Shown here one piece after another: positions 49,496 to 59,742 of a DNA stretch of 64,000 nucleotides. Every line of letters begins with the position of its first letter. Within the stretch, counting starts at the first letter, position 1. Both the position numbers and the translations under genes were made by a program. The notes under the pieces were generated by a model. The model was not told the origin of the DNA and did no database searches. It saw only the letters and a program-made list of their open reading frames with translations. The stretch spans positions 715,572 to 779,571 of the forward strand of contig VZTG01003218.1 in the NCBI GenBank assembly GCA_013397845.1, read 5' to 3'. Source of the DNA: Melanocharis versteri. Its lineage: Eukaryota; Chordata; Aves; Passeriformes; Melanocharitidae.

Positions 49496-50106
49496 AAAAC
49501 CTGGAGGGGCAGCTGTGTCCTGGGGGGCATCAGGCACAGCATCACCAGCTGGGCAAGGGAGGGGTTTGTCCTGCTCTGCTCTGTACTGGGGCGGCCTCAC
49601 CTTGAGTGCTGGGGGCAGATTTGGCTGCCAGAATATAAGACATTAAGCTGTTAGAGAGCTTCCAAGGGAGGAAACAAAGGTAGTGAAGGGCCTTGAGGGG
49701 AAGCTGTATGAGGAGCGGCTGAGGTCACTTGGTCTGTTCAGCCTGGGGGAGATTAAGGAGAGACTTCATTGCAGCCTGCAACTTTCTCGTGAGGGGAAGA
49801 GGAAGGATAGACACTGATCTCTTCTCACTGATTACCTGTGACAGAACTCAAGGTGATGGCCTGAAGCTGTGTCAGGGGAGGTTTAGGTTGGATATTAGGA
49901 AAATGTTCTTCACCCAGAGGAAACTGGGCACTGGAACAGGCTCCGCGGAGAAGTGGTCACAGCGCCAAGCCTGACAAAGTCCAAACATTTGGACAATGCT
50001 CTCAGACACGTGGTGTGACTCTTGGGGATGGTGCTGTTCAGGGCCAGGAGTTGGATTTGATGATCCTTTCCAACTCAGGATATTCTATGGCTCTGTGATT
50101 CTATAT
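49496..50106 (+). mobile_element. CR1 LINE, 0.6 kb 3' part, complete to the tail
   Basis: A largely colinear CR1 3' region. In order: 'gggcatcaggcacagcatca', 'ctgctctgctctgtactggg', 'cggcctcaccttgagtgctg', 'aggagcggctgaggtcactt', 'ggtctgttcagcctggggga', 'tttaggttggatattaggaa', 'aatgttcttcacccagagg' and 'tttgatgatcctttccaact'. The terminal tail reads 'attctatggctctgtgattc' and 'tatatgac'. It is the best-preserved CR1 3' end in the window and a useful reference for the deletions in the copies at 33.6 and 47.4 kb. The 81-codon frame inside is not a gene. Confidence 0.95.
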
Positions 50107-51150
50107 GACATCTTCCTTTTTTGACTTTCAGAAAATTATGGTTTTCCCTATCTAGTAGATCCAGGTAAGTGCCAATTTGATCCTTCACATGAGGGAGAAT
50201 TAAGGGGAAGAATCTTATCTCAAGATGAACATCTTATGGTGTCTCTTATTTTCAGTGATAGGTCGTGGTCAGAAGTGCTGAAGGTTGATGTGGGTCATTA
50301 ATGGCTCTGAGGATTTCTATAGTTGAGATACATCTGCTTTGGCTTTGACATGAGAAAATTAGAGGGGAGAAGTATCTTCAGATTTTAGAAATTTAAATGT
50401 CAGAGTCTGCATACAGAATTCTACATTTTAGATTAAGCTAATAGCTCCCTAGATCCTTTAAATAGTGATTCCTTTAATTTTCTAGACTTAGTTGTTTAGT
50501 ATTATTTGACATGTCTTGGGGTGTCTTGGCCATCAGCTGCCACCTGAGAGGGATACAAATGCAAAAATAAGTCCTGCCTTACAGGCGGTTATGGATAGCC
50601 ATGTACCCTAGGGCATCTTAAATGTCAAGATACTCTTACATGAGAAGAACCATACTGATTTCTGAAACATTCATTGGGCATACTTGGGGAGCCAAGTGCA
50701 GTCTTACATTTGATAGTCTATGAACTGCATCCCACACAAGCTCCCTTACTCAGAAAACATAATGTCCTTTTCGAGTCAGTGGAGAGTAATAGAAAGCTCT
50801 GGACAGCAGTTTGTCTCCTTCTAAGGCATCACAAAGAAAATAATCATCTGTAGTTTCTGTTTCTAGGCCTTGGCTGTAAAGGTTACTAGATCAGATGTAG
50901 ATATGGTATATCTTACAGAGAGAGATGTAAAACCATTTTCTTGCTTGTTCTTACTCCCCTCTTTGTAGCCTCACTTTGTTTCCTGGAAGAATCTTTGAAT
51001 GAATCCTTTTCAAACGTACTTCGTGGCAATGAAGAAGGAAATGACTGGGAACCACTTGTATGGATCTGCCAAGGATAAGTCTGAATTAACTGATTGATTT
51101 GTAAGAAAAAATGACTGGATTTGTGGGTGAAAGGAGAGGAGCATGTGTAA
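50107..51150. other. Unique non-coding sequence
   Basis: No gene or clear repeat recognised between two CR1 copies of the same orientation. Confidence 0.45.
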
Positions 51151-51154
51151 TTTG

Positions 51155-52245
51155 AAAAGCAAGTCTTTCAACACAGTCTCCCACAAGGTTTAGGATGTTA
51201 TAGTATGGATGGATAGTCATGTAAAGACTTGGCTAGAGGATTAGGCTGAGCAGATAATCATTAATAGTTTGTTCTCTCCTAGGATGCAGTAATCAGAAGA
51301 TGCTGCAGAAGCCTGTACTCGGACCTGTCCTGCTCAGCATCTTTATCAGTGACCTGGAGGGGATGACACAGTGCACTTTCAGCAAGTTTGCATGTGACAT
51401 GAATCTGGGAGGACGTATATGCTTCAGGGCAGGGCTATCTTTCAGGACAGATAGGAGGGAGAAATTAATGGAAGTCATTTGAATTCAAGAACAGAAGTGA
51501 AGTCCAATCCCTGGGAAAGAAGATCCCCAGACATCAGTACAGGCTGGGGAAAGACTGGTGACTTACATTGTCAAAAATGCTTTTGGGAATCCTTGGGGGA
51601 CAGTGACTGAATGTTAGCCAGCAATGTGGGCTGGATGCAGAGATAGCCCACAGTCTCAAGGACTGTATTAGCAGAAGCCCAGGTGGCAGAAAACAGGAGG
51701 AGCTTATTTCCCACGTTCAGCACTCATTAGACCATATTTAGAATATTACAACTTGTTTTGGACCCCCCACTCCAGGAAAGACATTGGAAAAGTGAAGCAA
51801 GTTTATCAGGAGGAGAGCAGATTGGTCGGGGCAGGAATACATGCCCATGAGAAGATTTTGCAATAGAGAAGCTGGTTCAGCTTGGAGAAGAGATTCTGTG
51901 GGGGGACCTCACAGCATTCCCGACATAGCCTACAAGGAGATTACTGAGAGGGTGGAGCCAGGCTCTTCACAGCAGCGTATGGGAAGAAGATCTGAGACAC
52001 AGGACATCAATCTAAATGAGAGATGTTCACACTGCATATAAGGAACACCTTTTTCCCCATAGGGACAGTCAAGCAATGGAATAAATTGCCCGGGAAGATT
52101 GTGCAGTACCCAGTGTTGAAGGATTCCTAGATCTGACTGAATAAAGGCCTGAGAAACCTGATGTAACCTCACAGCTGACCTGCAGTTACCAGGAGGTTGG
52201 ACCAGAAACCTCTTTATGTCCCTTTTTGCCTATTATCCTAAGTCT
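51155..52245 (+). mobile_element. CR1 LINE, 1.1 kb, RT C-terminus to near the 3' end
   Basis: The longest CR1 copy here. 'aagtctttcaacacagtctc' and 'ccacaagg' correspond to the RT motif KAFDTVSHN. The 60-codon frame at 51300-51482 reads VLGPVLLSIFISDLEG and CTFSKFACDMNLGG, the decayed form of the CR1 palm/thumb region ending in SKFADDTKLGG. In place of the ADD catalytic pair it has ACD, so it is inactive. The 3'UTR follows ('tttggaccccccactccagg', 'ggtggagccaggctcttcac', 'gtggggggacctcacagcat') to 'ggaggttggaccagaaacct' and 'tatgtccctttttgcctatt'. The terminal repeat is degraded. Several frameshifts and stops are present. Confidence 0.92.
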
Positions 52246-54005
52246 AATCTCCCTATACATGTTCTGGATTTATGAAAAAACAAGGGAAGAACGTTGTTAT
52301 ACCTGACCATTTGTTTTCTGCTTTCTCACTAAATTTCAGCTGCTTTCAATATAAACTCCTGAACTTACTACCTTTCTTGATTTTTATAGTCAAACAGACT
52401 AAATAACAGTCCTCTTATCCTAAAGTAGACTACACAAATCAACTACTAAAATGGCATAGAGCCATTGATTTAAATGTAGAATATGCACTGAAAATACTTT
52501 AACTCAAGGAAGATGAATTCCCATCCAGAAAGATCTCATTTAGTCATTTGACCTCATGTTTTGGAAGTTATCTATGCAATGAAAAATCAAAAAATTTGAA
52601 CTCAGTCTTTAGCTGGAGTGAACAAACACTCATTTATTGACCTTGATTTATTGAAAGTTCTGAGGAACTTTAGCTGCTTTACTGAAAACTGAGTCTTTCT
52701 TAGAAATAATAGTAGTAGTATATTATAAAGATTTTGTGAGAACAAAACCAGATTGCAGCTATTTTGATTTCATGAATTAATATTATCTCCAAATTATACA
52801 AATAGCTAATGCCCGTTTTATGATTTAGTAAAATGTATAAAAAGACAAACAAAAAGAAAGATTTATTTTGTAATTCTCCTTTAAACTGACAAACAACTAA
52901 TATTTTGTTTCCATTGCAGGTATGACTGTCAAATAGTATACTTAACAGTGACTTCTATTAAACAGATGCATGGTACAGCACTGTAAATTCGTGTCTGCTG
53001 AGCCTTGCAGAATGAATAGATTGATAAAAGCTATTTTCAGTCAAGTCCAAATACATAAATGAAAGAATTTGACTTCATGAGAAAAGCTGCCATTTCAAAC
53101 AAAAATGATTGGCATCTTCATTGTGAATAAAACACTCATTACAAGAAATTTTTCTGCTTAGAAATGAGGAGGAACATAATTTCAGTAACTGAATAATATA
53201 ATTTAACTAGAGGAAAAGATGTATTATGTCAAATGGTTCATCAGTCTGGTGATTCATAATTACCCCTTGTCAAGTTTTCAATAGAGTTTTGCCTGATTTA
53301 GTTTTAAATGTTCAAGAGAAATAATGCACTTCATTTCCCACAGGAGACTCTATTGGCTCTGAAAGCTCATTTCAAGGAATTTTTTTCAGGTTCAGTTTAA
53401 TACTTGCTGTTTCTATAAATAACTGGGAGTTATTATTAGTGTTATTATTACTATTATTATTGCTTAATTTTATGAATATCTTAATTTTTAGTCTCTTCAC
53501 ACTCGATATTCTAAAATACTGTTTCTTATGTAACCCATATATATATATTACTTTGAAATAATGTCCCCATATGTGATCTCTCCAACTTCATGCACTTACC
53601 AGTATCTTTAGATCTGTCTTAACACAGATGTTCAGAGGAAGAATGATACCTGTATAAAACTGAGCTCGGAATTTTTTGTTGTTATTCATTGCAAAGTGAT
53701 TGCTATTCCTTTTATTGTTTCATTTCTCATTAGCTTTTGCTTATTCCACAACATCAAATATTTTTACAGTCTGAGAAAGAAGAGGATCTGTTAAATGAAA
53801 ATTTGGTAAGTGAAAACCAGAGAAAAAATGAAAAAAGAAGTGTTAGGAGGCAAGATATTCAGCAGAGAAGTGTGTGAGAGCTGATGGTGCGAGAGCTATC
53901 ACTGGGTTTTGTGATCGATGAAACCACTAATCAGTGGAGTTGTATAAACATATAAGTAGCTCTATTTTAGTTTTATCATTATAGTATCATTATAGTAGCA
54001 GGCAA
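52246..54005. other. AT-rich unique non-coding sequence
   Basis: No gene or transposon. There is an ATT-rich simple tract at about 53430-53461 and a short (AT)n at about 53539. Confidence 0.5.
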
Positions 54006-54009
54006 CTCT

Positions 54010-54275
54010 CTTCTGAGAGCTGCAGAGGCACCCACTCGCTTAGCTGATGTGAGAGAGGTGTGCTGCTTACCAGAGGTGTGTTTCAGGGATCTCATTGAGA
54101 GAATACCAAGCCTCATAGAGTCCTCTGACTGTTACTCACTGCTCAAGTTTCGTGTAGGCACAAGTGATACAGCCAGGGGCAGTATGAGCATTATCAAGAA
54201 GGATTACAGAGCTATAGGAGTGGCAGTAAAGGACTACGTAGCACAGGCAGTTTTTGCATTCTATGAAAACTGTTC
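54010..54275 (+). mobile_element. CR1 LINE ORF1 fragment (5' part of the element)
   Basis: A 94-codon frame (54049-54333) continues an open reading from about 54010. It contains DVREVCCLPEVCFRDLIERI, then SLIESSDCYSLLKF, then RVGTSDTARGSMSIIKKDYR and AVKDYVAQAVF. This matches the pattern I know from the avian CR1 first ORF, including the VGTNDTARG-like segment that belongs to its SGNH-hydrolase (esterase) domain. Here the conserved Asn is Ser (GTSDTA). The CR1 match ends near 54275; the last 20 or so codons are unrelated. No RT or 3'UTR follows, so this is an isolated 5' portion, unusual for CR1, whose copies are normally 5'-truncated. Confidence 0.8.
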
Positions 54276-54339
54276 AATGATTATAGCTTTTGACTATCCT
54301 TTTGCAATAATGTTTCTGCTTATTTTTTCCTAAGTTAAA

Positions 54340-55480
54340 GTGGTCCCAGATCCCTGTGAACAGGTACTCCTGCATTTGTGTAATGTGCATATTGAATTAA
54401 GAATTCCACACATGAACTTAGAGGTTTCTGTGTACATATATCCTTGTGAAACTAGAGTTTGTGTTGCATTTTATCTGTAACAAAAGATATTCTTTTATCA
54501 TATGTATTTTATTTTGGCTTTTTTTGCCATTTTTTACTTAAATTTTTTAAACCATTTATGGCTATATCCAATCTAGTATTATTAAATCAAATTTTTATTT
54601 CCAGTATTTGCATTTGATTTTCTTTCTCCCTTTTTCATATAGAACAATTATTGCTCAAATTCTATTATTTAATCCTCTCTACTCTGCAATTGTTCTAACA
54701 CAAAATGTGGAATACAACAATGGCTATAACATACTTCAACGAGAAAGAGTAAATGAGCACAGTCTTGTAGCTGTTTCCATAGATCTAGAAATGGAAATGA
54801 AACCTATGAATGTCAAAAAGTCCTTTTGACAGGCTGTTACTAGCATCAGTAAGTAACCTCTCATTATGCTTAATTATTACCAGGTTTTGATTAATTCTTG
54901 ATATTATGGAGTCTGAAGGAAACCAGAACAAACAAATTAAACCACATAAGGATGCTTTGGAGGACATACTGGTGTTTGGGAAGGCCTTAACTTTGGTTGC
55001 TATTACAGTCTTTCTGCCTGGAGGACTGGAAATAAGATATTTTGGTTTGCAAGCAAATAGTCCTGTTAATATGCTGTTATACAGCTGGAATCCTAATGAT
55101 CACAGAGTGTTTGTGAAACAGTATAATTTTCCCCCATACTGTCCAAAGTGTAAACATATTATCTCACGCTAGCTGTCAATCCCTCCCATTGCATAGTCAC
55201 CAGTTTCAGCAGTCAGAAAGCATTGATACATTTCATTTTTACACTGAATGACATTAAATCTCATGCCAATAAAAAATGCCTCTCAGTCTTACTTCAGAAT
55301 GCAGACACATTTTCATTTTCTTACATTATAAGAAAAGAAAGAATTAATAAGGAAAGAAAACTGAGAGTTAGCATAATGTGGCCCTGGAAGTTTCATATTA
55401 CAATCTACTATAATAACTGGGTAGGCTTATTTGTCTTTGACTTATCTATGCCACCTCTCATAATAAAGTAATCAAATTTT
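54340..55480 (+). other. Cluster of short unassigned open frames
   Basis: Three + strand frames follow within 0.9 kb: 73 codons at 54608-54829, 88 codons at 54906-55172 and 82 codons at 55223-55471. The second product has a polar N-terminus (MESEGNQNKQIKPH), a hydrophobic stretch of about 16 residues near positions 29-44 (LTLVAITVFLPGGLEI), and a Cys-x-x-Cys near the C-terminus (YCPKC). No family is recognised. They may be decayed coding sequence of an element connected with the CR1 piece upstream, or chance frames. Confidence 0.25.
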
Positions 55481-56715
55481 AATGTTTTGATTAGACTGTC
55501 TATTTTATTGAGTCTAATTCGTGTCACTTGAGCACTAAGAAATGCACATATTTATTTTTAATTACTGATAAAGACAAATAAAATGTACCCGTGTGGTACA
55601 AGATGTCCCTGAAAAACAAGTTATATTCCTGTGTCTTAAACTGTACTTCACTGCTTAGACATTTTTCTTCATAATTGCTGTAAAATTCTTCAGAGAAATT
55701 TCCTTTCAAGAGAAAATAAATATATTGCAGATGTGATGGTATTTATAAAATAATAAAATAAGGGTCTTATTATGTGGCAGAATGCTCTTGGAAACTGTAA
55801 AAGCAAACTGGTCTGAAGTAAAAGGTGAAGTAAAATGTAAAAGCATTTCAGACATAAACTGCTGTATCTGCAGGGTGAAACAAGGAAGTCGACTCTGAAT
55901 TGTTTATGCAGATAAGGAGAGATGGTGAAATGGCCTGAACTCTAATCATATGGGATTTCAATTATCCTGATGCTGAAAACAATGAGAACTGTTGAGTAGT
56001 TTAAAACAAACAAACAAACAAAACAAAAAATTGAAAACAACCCCCAAAAAACTGCAGACAATCAAACAAAAAACCTCCCAAATACTTTCTATGCCCAAAC
56101 GATAAAATATGAATACCCAAGCATGCTTCTTTTGACTGCTGACTATTCAGCAGACTAGCTCTAGCTGGAATTCTGGGAAATAGAATAACGTGATAAATGA
56201 GGTAAAATGGCTCTCATCTTATACAGCACCAGTGGGGACCCATCCCTGTGGGGAAGTAGATTCTGGTTTTGGCAGGACACAATCCTCACACCTCTAATTT
56301 TTGCTTAAGGCTTCCCAAAAAAAGCCTTTAGATTCTATATCAATACATCCCTGGAGTACAACACACTCTGTTGTCAGCCAGTATTAAACATTTTAACTGC
56401 TGTGCTGAGCAGCTTCAGGCCTCTGGACATCGCTTTGTGCCTCTAGGGATCATTATCAGAAATCAGGGTATCCTTTCTAGGAGTCAAACAAATTAAGTTA
56501 TTCTTTCAGAAATAATATCTGAAACACAATTTACGTTTCTTTCCAGAAGAAAATACTTTACGTTTCTTTTACATTTCAGTTAAGGGTTGTGTATCAGGTC
56601 TTAGGTCATGTAAGGGTTTGATTAACCTTGTGAGTAAAACAGCAGTATTATTTTAAGTATAGCATGAAATATTCATTCAGGAAAATAAACAAAAAAGCAA
56701 ATAGAAAACAATAGG
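55481..56715. other. AT-rich unique non-coding sequence
   Basis: No gene. A (CAAA)n tract lies at about 56004-56030. Confidence 0.5.
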
Positions 56716-56718
56716 AAT

Positions 56719-56848
56719 GTTAGAACCAGAGAATATTCTGGGCTGGAAGGGACCCACGAGGATCATCAAGTCCAGCTCCTAAGTGAATGGCCTGTACAGC
56801 GATCAAACACCCAACCTTGGCACTTGTAGTACTATGCTGTAACTAAGG
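56719..56848 (-). mobile_element. tRNA-Ile-derived SINE with CR1-like tail (TguSINE1-like)
   Basis: The left part, 'gaatattctgggctggaagg' and 'gacccacgaggatcatcaag', is the reverse of a CR1 3' end of the CR1-X kind. The right part, 56788-56847 ('tggcctgtacagcgatcaaa', then 'ccaaccttggcacttgtagt', then 'actatgctgtaactaa'), aligns base by base with the reverse complement of tRNA-Ile: tggcccgtac, ggggatcgaac, ccttggcgttattagcacca, cgctctaacca. The last 15 or so bases (tRNA 5' end) are missing. The tRNA head includes the B-box region (gttcgatc-type, here decayed). A tRNA-Ile head joined to a CR1 tail is the structure described for TguSINE1 in zebra finch, mobilised by CR1 machinery. Confidence 0.85.
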
Positions 56849-57685
56849 TAAATGTTGTTATCAAACTTCTTGGCACACAGCCCATTGTTTTCAAAGCCAT
56901 GATAAGTAATTTGTCTTAGTTTGTACATTAGGTATTGTAAGATTTTTGAGGATGATGGGGATCTAGCATTCCAAGAATTTGGAAAATTATGAGATAGTAA
57001 TTATGCATTGAAAAATTTTAATTTTTATCTGAAGAATTTTTAAGAGTAACTTGGAAGGAAAATTGAAAAGGAATGCAATTATTCTGTAATATGCTAGTAG
57101 ATTTTCAGATGAAAATATATTTGATTACTGTTAATGAGAGTAATTCTCATTAATTTTTTTTAATTGTTCTTATTACACTTAGAAAATATCTGTTTATTTA
57201 AATTAAATATTAACTTTAGACCTCCTTTTTTTCTATTTGTTGATGCAGCAATACATGCTATTAAACTTTTCAAACAAAGCAAACCAGGTCCTGAAACACC
57301 TCCTAACTAAAGCTGTCATCAAGGACCACTGGACTTACGTGGAGTATTTAATACTATGTCAGGCAATAAAGCAAACTTGTCAGTTTTATGATGATATGAA
57401 ACCAAATAATGACACTCAAAAACTAAACTGTCATTGAGGAGAGTTTTCATGGTAATGAATTTTGTACGTGGAGACGCCTCATGCAAAAAAATACAGAAAA
57501 TCACTGAAGCATCTCAGTGCAGCTGCCAGCTTCCTGAGAGGAAAGAAATATCTGACTGTTGCAGTCAGGAGGCAAATGTCCAGATTTATATAAACTTTCT
57601 TAAAAAAAAAAAAAAAAAAAATCTGACAACAGATTGGAGCCTAACGAGATTTTATGTACCTTTTTGTTTCCTGCTTCTGAAATAC
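56849..57685. other. AT-rich sequence with two unassigned short frames and a poly-A tract
   Basis: Frames at 57237-57437 (66 codons) and 57434-57691 (85 codons) abut with a 4-base overlap in different frames. The first has ANQVLKHLL followed by YVEYLILCQA, faintly like a retroviral capsid C-terminus, but this is too weak to call. A run of 20 A at 57602-57621 interrupts the second frame. Confidence 0.25.
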
Positions 57686-57689
57686 CACT

Positions 57690-58115
57690 GAAATAAAACC
57701 AGAAAATAATTTAGATTGGAGAGGACCTCTGGAGATCACCCGGTCCAAAGCCGGTCACGGCAACTTTGTAGCTGGTTTCTAACTTCAAAGTTTGATGAAG
57801 TTGTTCATTATCTTCTTTGATTGATTTTTGAATATCTGAAGACAGATTCCACAAGTATTTGTGTCACCCAATTGTAGGTTGTGTTTTTTTTCCTGACATC
57901 AAATCATGATTTTCCTTATTGCGTCTGGTGTCTATTGTCCTACACCCTATAGCTCTACTTGTCTAAGAATGGTCTGGCTTCTTTCACACTACAAGACAAT
58001 ACAGATATTTGAAGGCAACAAAAAATCATTCCTTAGTCTTCACTTATTATGATTGAAGAAGTCTAGCTCTCTCTTTCTTTCCTAATCTCTCATATTTAAG
58101 AATATGAATGGCCAC
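57690..58115 (-). mobile_element. CR1 LINE 3'-end fragment, diverged
   Basis: Reverse CR1. 'tttagattggagaggacctc' and 'tggagatcacccggtccaaa' open the 3' end. Next, 'ttgaatatctgaagacagat' and 'tccacaag' match the ttgaatatctccagagaagg...ctccacaacc segment. Finally 'ttcctgacatcaaatcatga', 'tattgtcctacaccc' and 'gaagaagtctagctctct' follow the rest of the 3'UTR in order. Several indels indicate an old copy. Confidence 0.8.
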
Positions 58116-58860
58116 AATATTTACAAGGCAGTTCTCTCCCTCATATTTTCTGTTTTCACAAATGAAAACTCAGAGCAGTTGTAACTAGCTAGCAGTCAAA
58201 GTACTTGATATAGAACAATACAGAATCAAAAATCTATTTTTTTATCTGTCATTTAGAAAATATAAGCATTTCTAAAAATGCACTAATTTGCACTTTTTTT
58301 GCAGCAGCATCACTGATATGTGACACTGAACCTCTGGATTATGTATCAGGACCTGATTTGTCTTAGAAATGTCTCTGTTCCACAGACTGTGTGATTGTGC
58401 AAGTATGTACTGACATCTGGTGGACGCTGGACCAAACACTTCAATAACACACTGTGACTACATAATGCTCATTCAAAGAAAGTACTTAGAGTGGGTTTCA
58501 CTGCATTGGTTCTGAGTCCTCTTTCAAACAACACCTATGGGAGAAAATAAAGTAAAGATTTCAACTTAAAAATTTCTGTTTCTACCTTGCTATTTGAGAA
58601 GAAAAGATTTCCAAGGAAAGTTTAATCATTATCTGTTTCTATTTGTCCAAAAATGCACCTTTTAAAATATATACAACAGCAGATCAAAACCTTTAGACAC
58701 ATATAACTATATTCACATATGTCCATCTGGCGTAATGTGACATAGCTTAGCCCATCTCTAGTTCAGAAACCCGGCACATTATAGCATTTTCTGACTGCTA
58801 GTCCATGAGGCTGTGCTTAATGAGTACCTTCTTGATCATGGAACAGATACTGTCTGAGAA
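58116..58860. other. Unique non-coding sequence
   Basis: No gene. It contains a good CTCF-like motif at 58408-58426 (separate entry). Confidence 0.45.
58408..58426 (-). promoter_or_regulatory. CTCF-like motif
   Basis: tactgacatctggtggacg fits the reverse complement of the 19-bp CTCF consensus (YRSYGCCMYCTRSTGGYCR) at 17 of 19 positions by my count; the mismatches are the first C of GCC and the Y after TGG. Reading on the minus strand it would face a motif at 28.9 kb. Sequence match only. Confidence 0.35.
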
Positions 58861-58865
58861 TAGAT

Positions 58866-59256
58866 GAGTGTGCTGGTCGACATCAGCTCAACAGGAACCA
58901 GCAGTGTGCCCTGGAAACCAGGAAGGCAAACCATATCCTGGGATGACCCAAAAAACATCATAACCATTTGGCCAAAAGAGGTGATTATCATGCTGTATTC
59001 AACATTGGTGCAGCCTCACCTGGAGTGTTGCGTGCAGTTCTGAACCCCACAATTTAAGAAGGATGTGAAGGTCCTTGAATGTGCACTGGGGAGGATGGCA
59101 AAGCTGGAGAAAGACCTGTGAGGAGTGGCGGAGGAATATCCTATGGGTTTGTCTAGAAGAGGAGGCTGAGGGGTGACCTCACCGTTCCTACAGCTCTCTA
59201 TAGCTTCCTGAGGAGATGACATGGAGAAGAAGGTGCTGATCTCCTTTTCCTGGTAT
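58866..59256 (+). mobile_element. CR1 LINE, 5' half of a copy interrupted by an assembly join
   Basis: 'gctggtcgacatcagctcaa', 'accagcagtgtgccctggaa', 'gcctcacctggagtgttgcg', 'gaagaggaggctgaggggtg' and 'acctcaccgttcctacagct' are CR1 3' region in + orientation. The match stops at 'ctccttttcctggtat' exactly at a single N (59257). The last 90 bp recur at 61405-61494, where the CR1 continues to its tail. The two pieces are best read as one element. Confidence 0.92.
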
Positions 59257-59257
59257 N
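59257..59257. other. Single-N contig join
   Basis: An isolated N. Sequence on the left is CR1 and on the right unrelated, which marks an artificial join rather than a miscalled base. Confidence 0.85.
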
Positions 59258-59742
59258 TCAGCTTGCAGCAGATCAAAACAGATAATCCACAAAGTGAACT
59301 CTTGCAACTATAATTTCGTTTTGCATGTTCTTGAATGTCTTCTTAGGGAGGGGGGTGGGTGGATGGGGTGTTGTATCATTTTTTACTTTAAATTAATTTT
59401 TCTTTTTGGTCTTCCATTTATCACTGCTGAGTTTCTCTTTTTCTACCTTCATTCCTTCAAAGCTCTGACATTATTTTCAATCTTTTTTGCTCTTATGCTC
59501 AGTTTCGCACTGATAAAATCAGTGCAACATCCACCACTGATGAAGCATAGGAACCTTACTTGCTGTCTATGTATTTTAAAGGCCATTAATGTTTCCACAT
59601 TAGAGGATGACAGATGATACATGTCATCACAAACTGCTCTGTGAACAGACAAGCTATATAAGCTGTCTGGGTGTCAAAAAAGTTATGTAGAATCAAGAAA
59701 TCAACGATTAAGAATTTTTAAAAATCTACTGAACATTTGATT

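Noticed and set aside
56788..56847. A functional tRNA-Ile gene
   Set aside because: The tRNA-like part is decayed, lacks its 5' end and is fused to a CR1 tail, so it is a SINE head.
57237..57691. A retroviral gag remnant
   Set aside because: Only a faint resemblance over about 20 residues, no zinc knuckle and no LTR nearby. Kept as unassigned.
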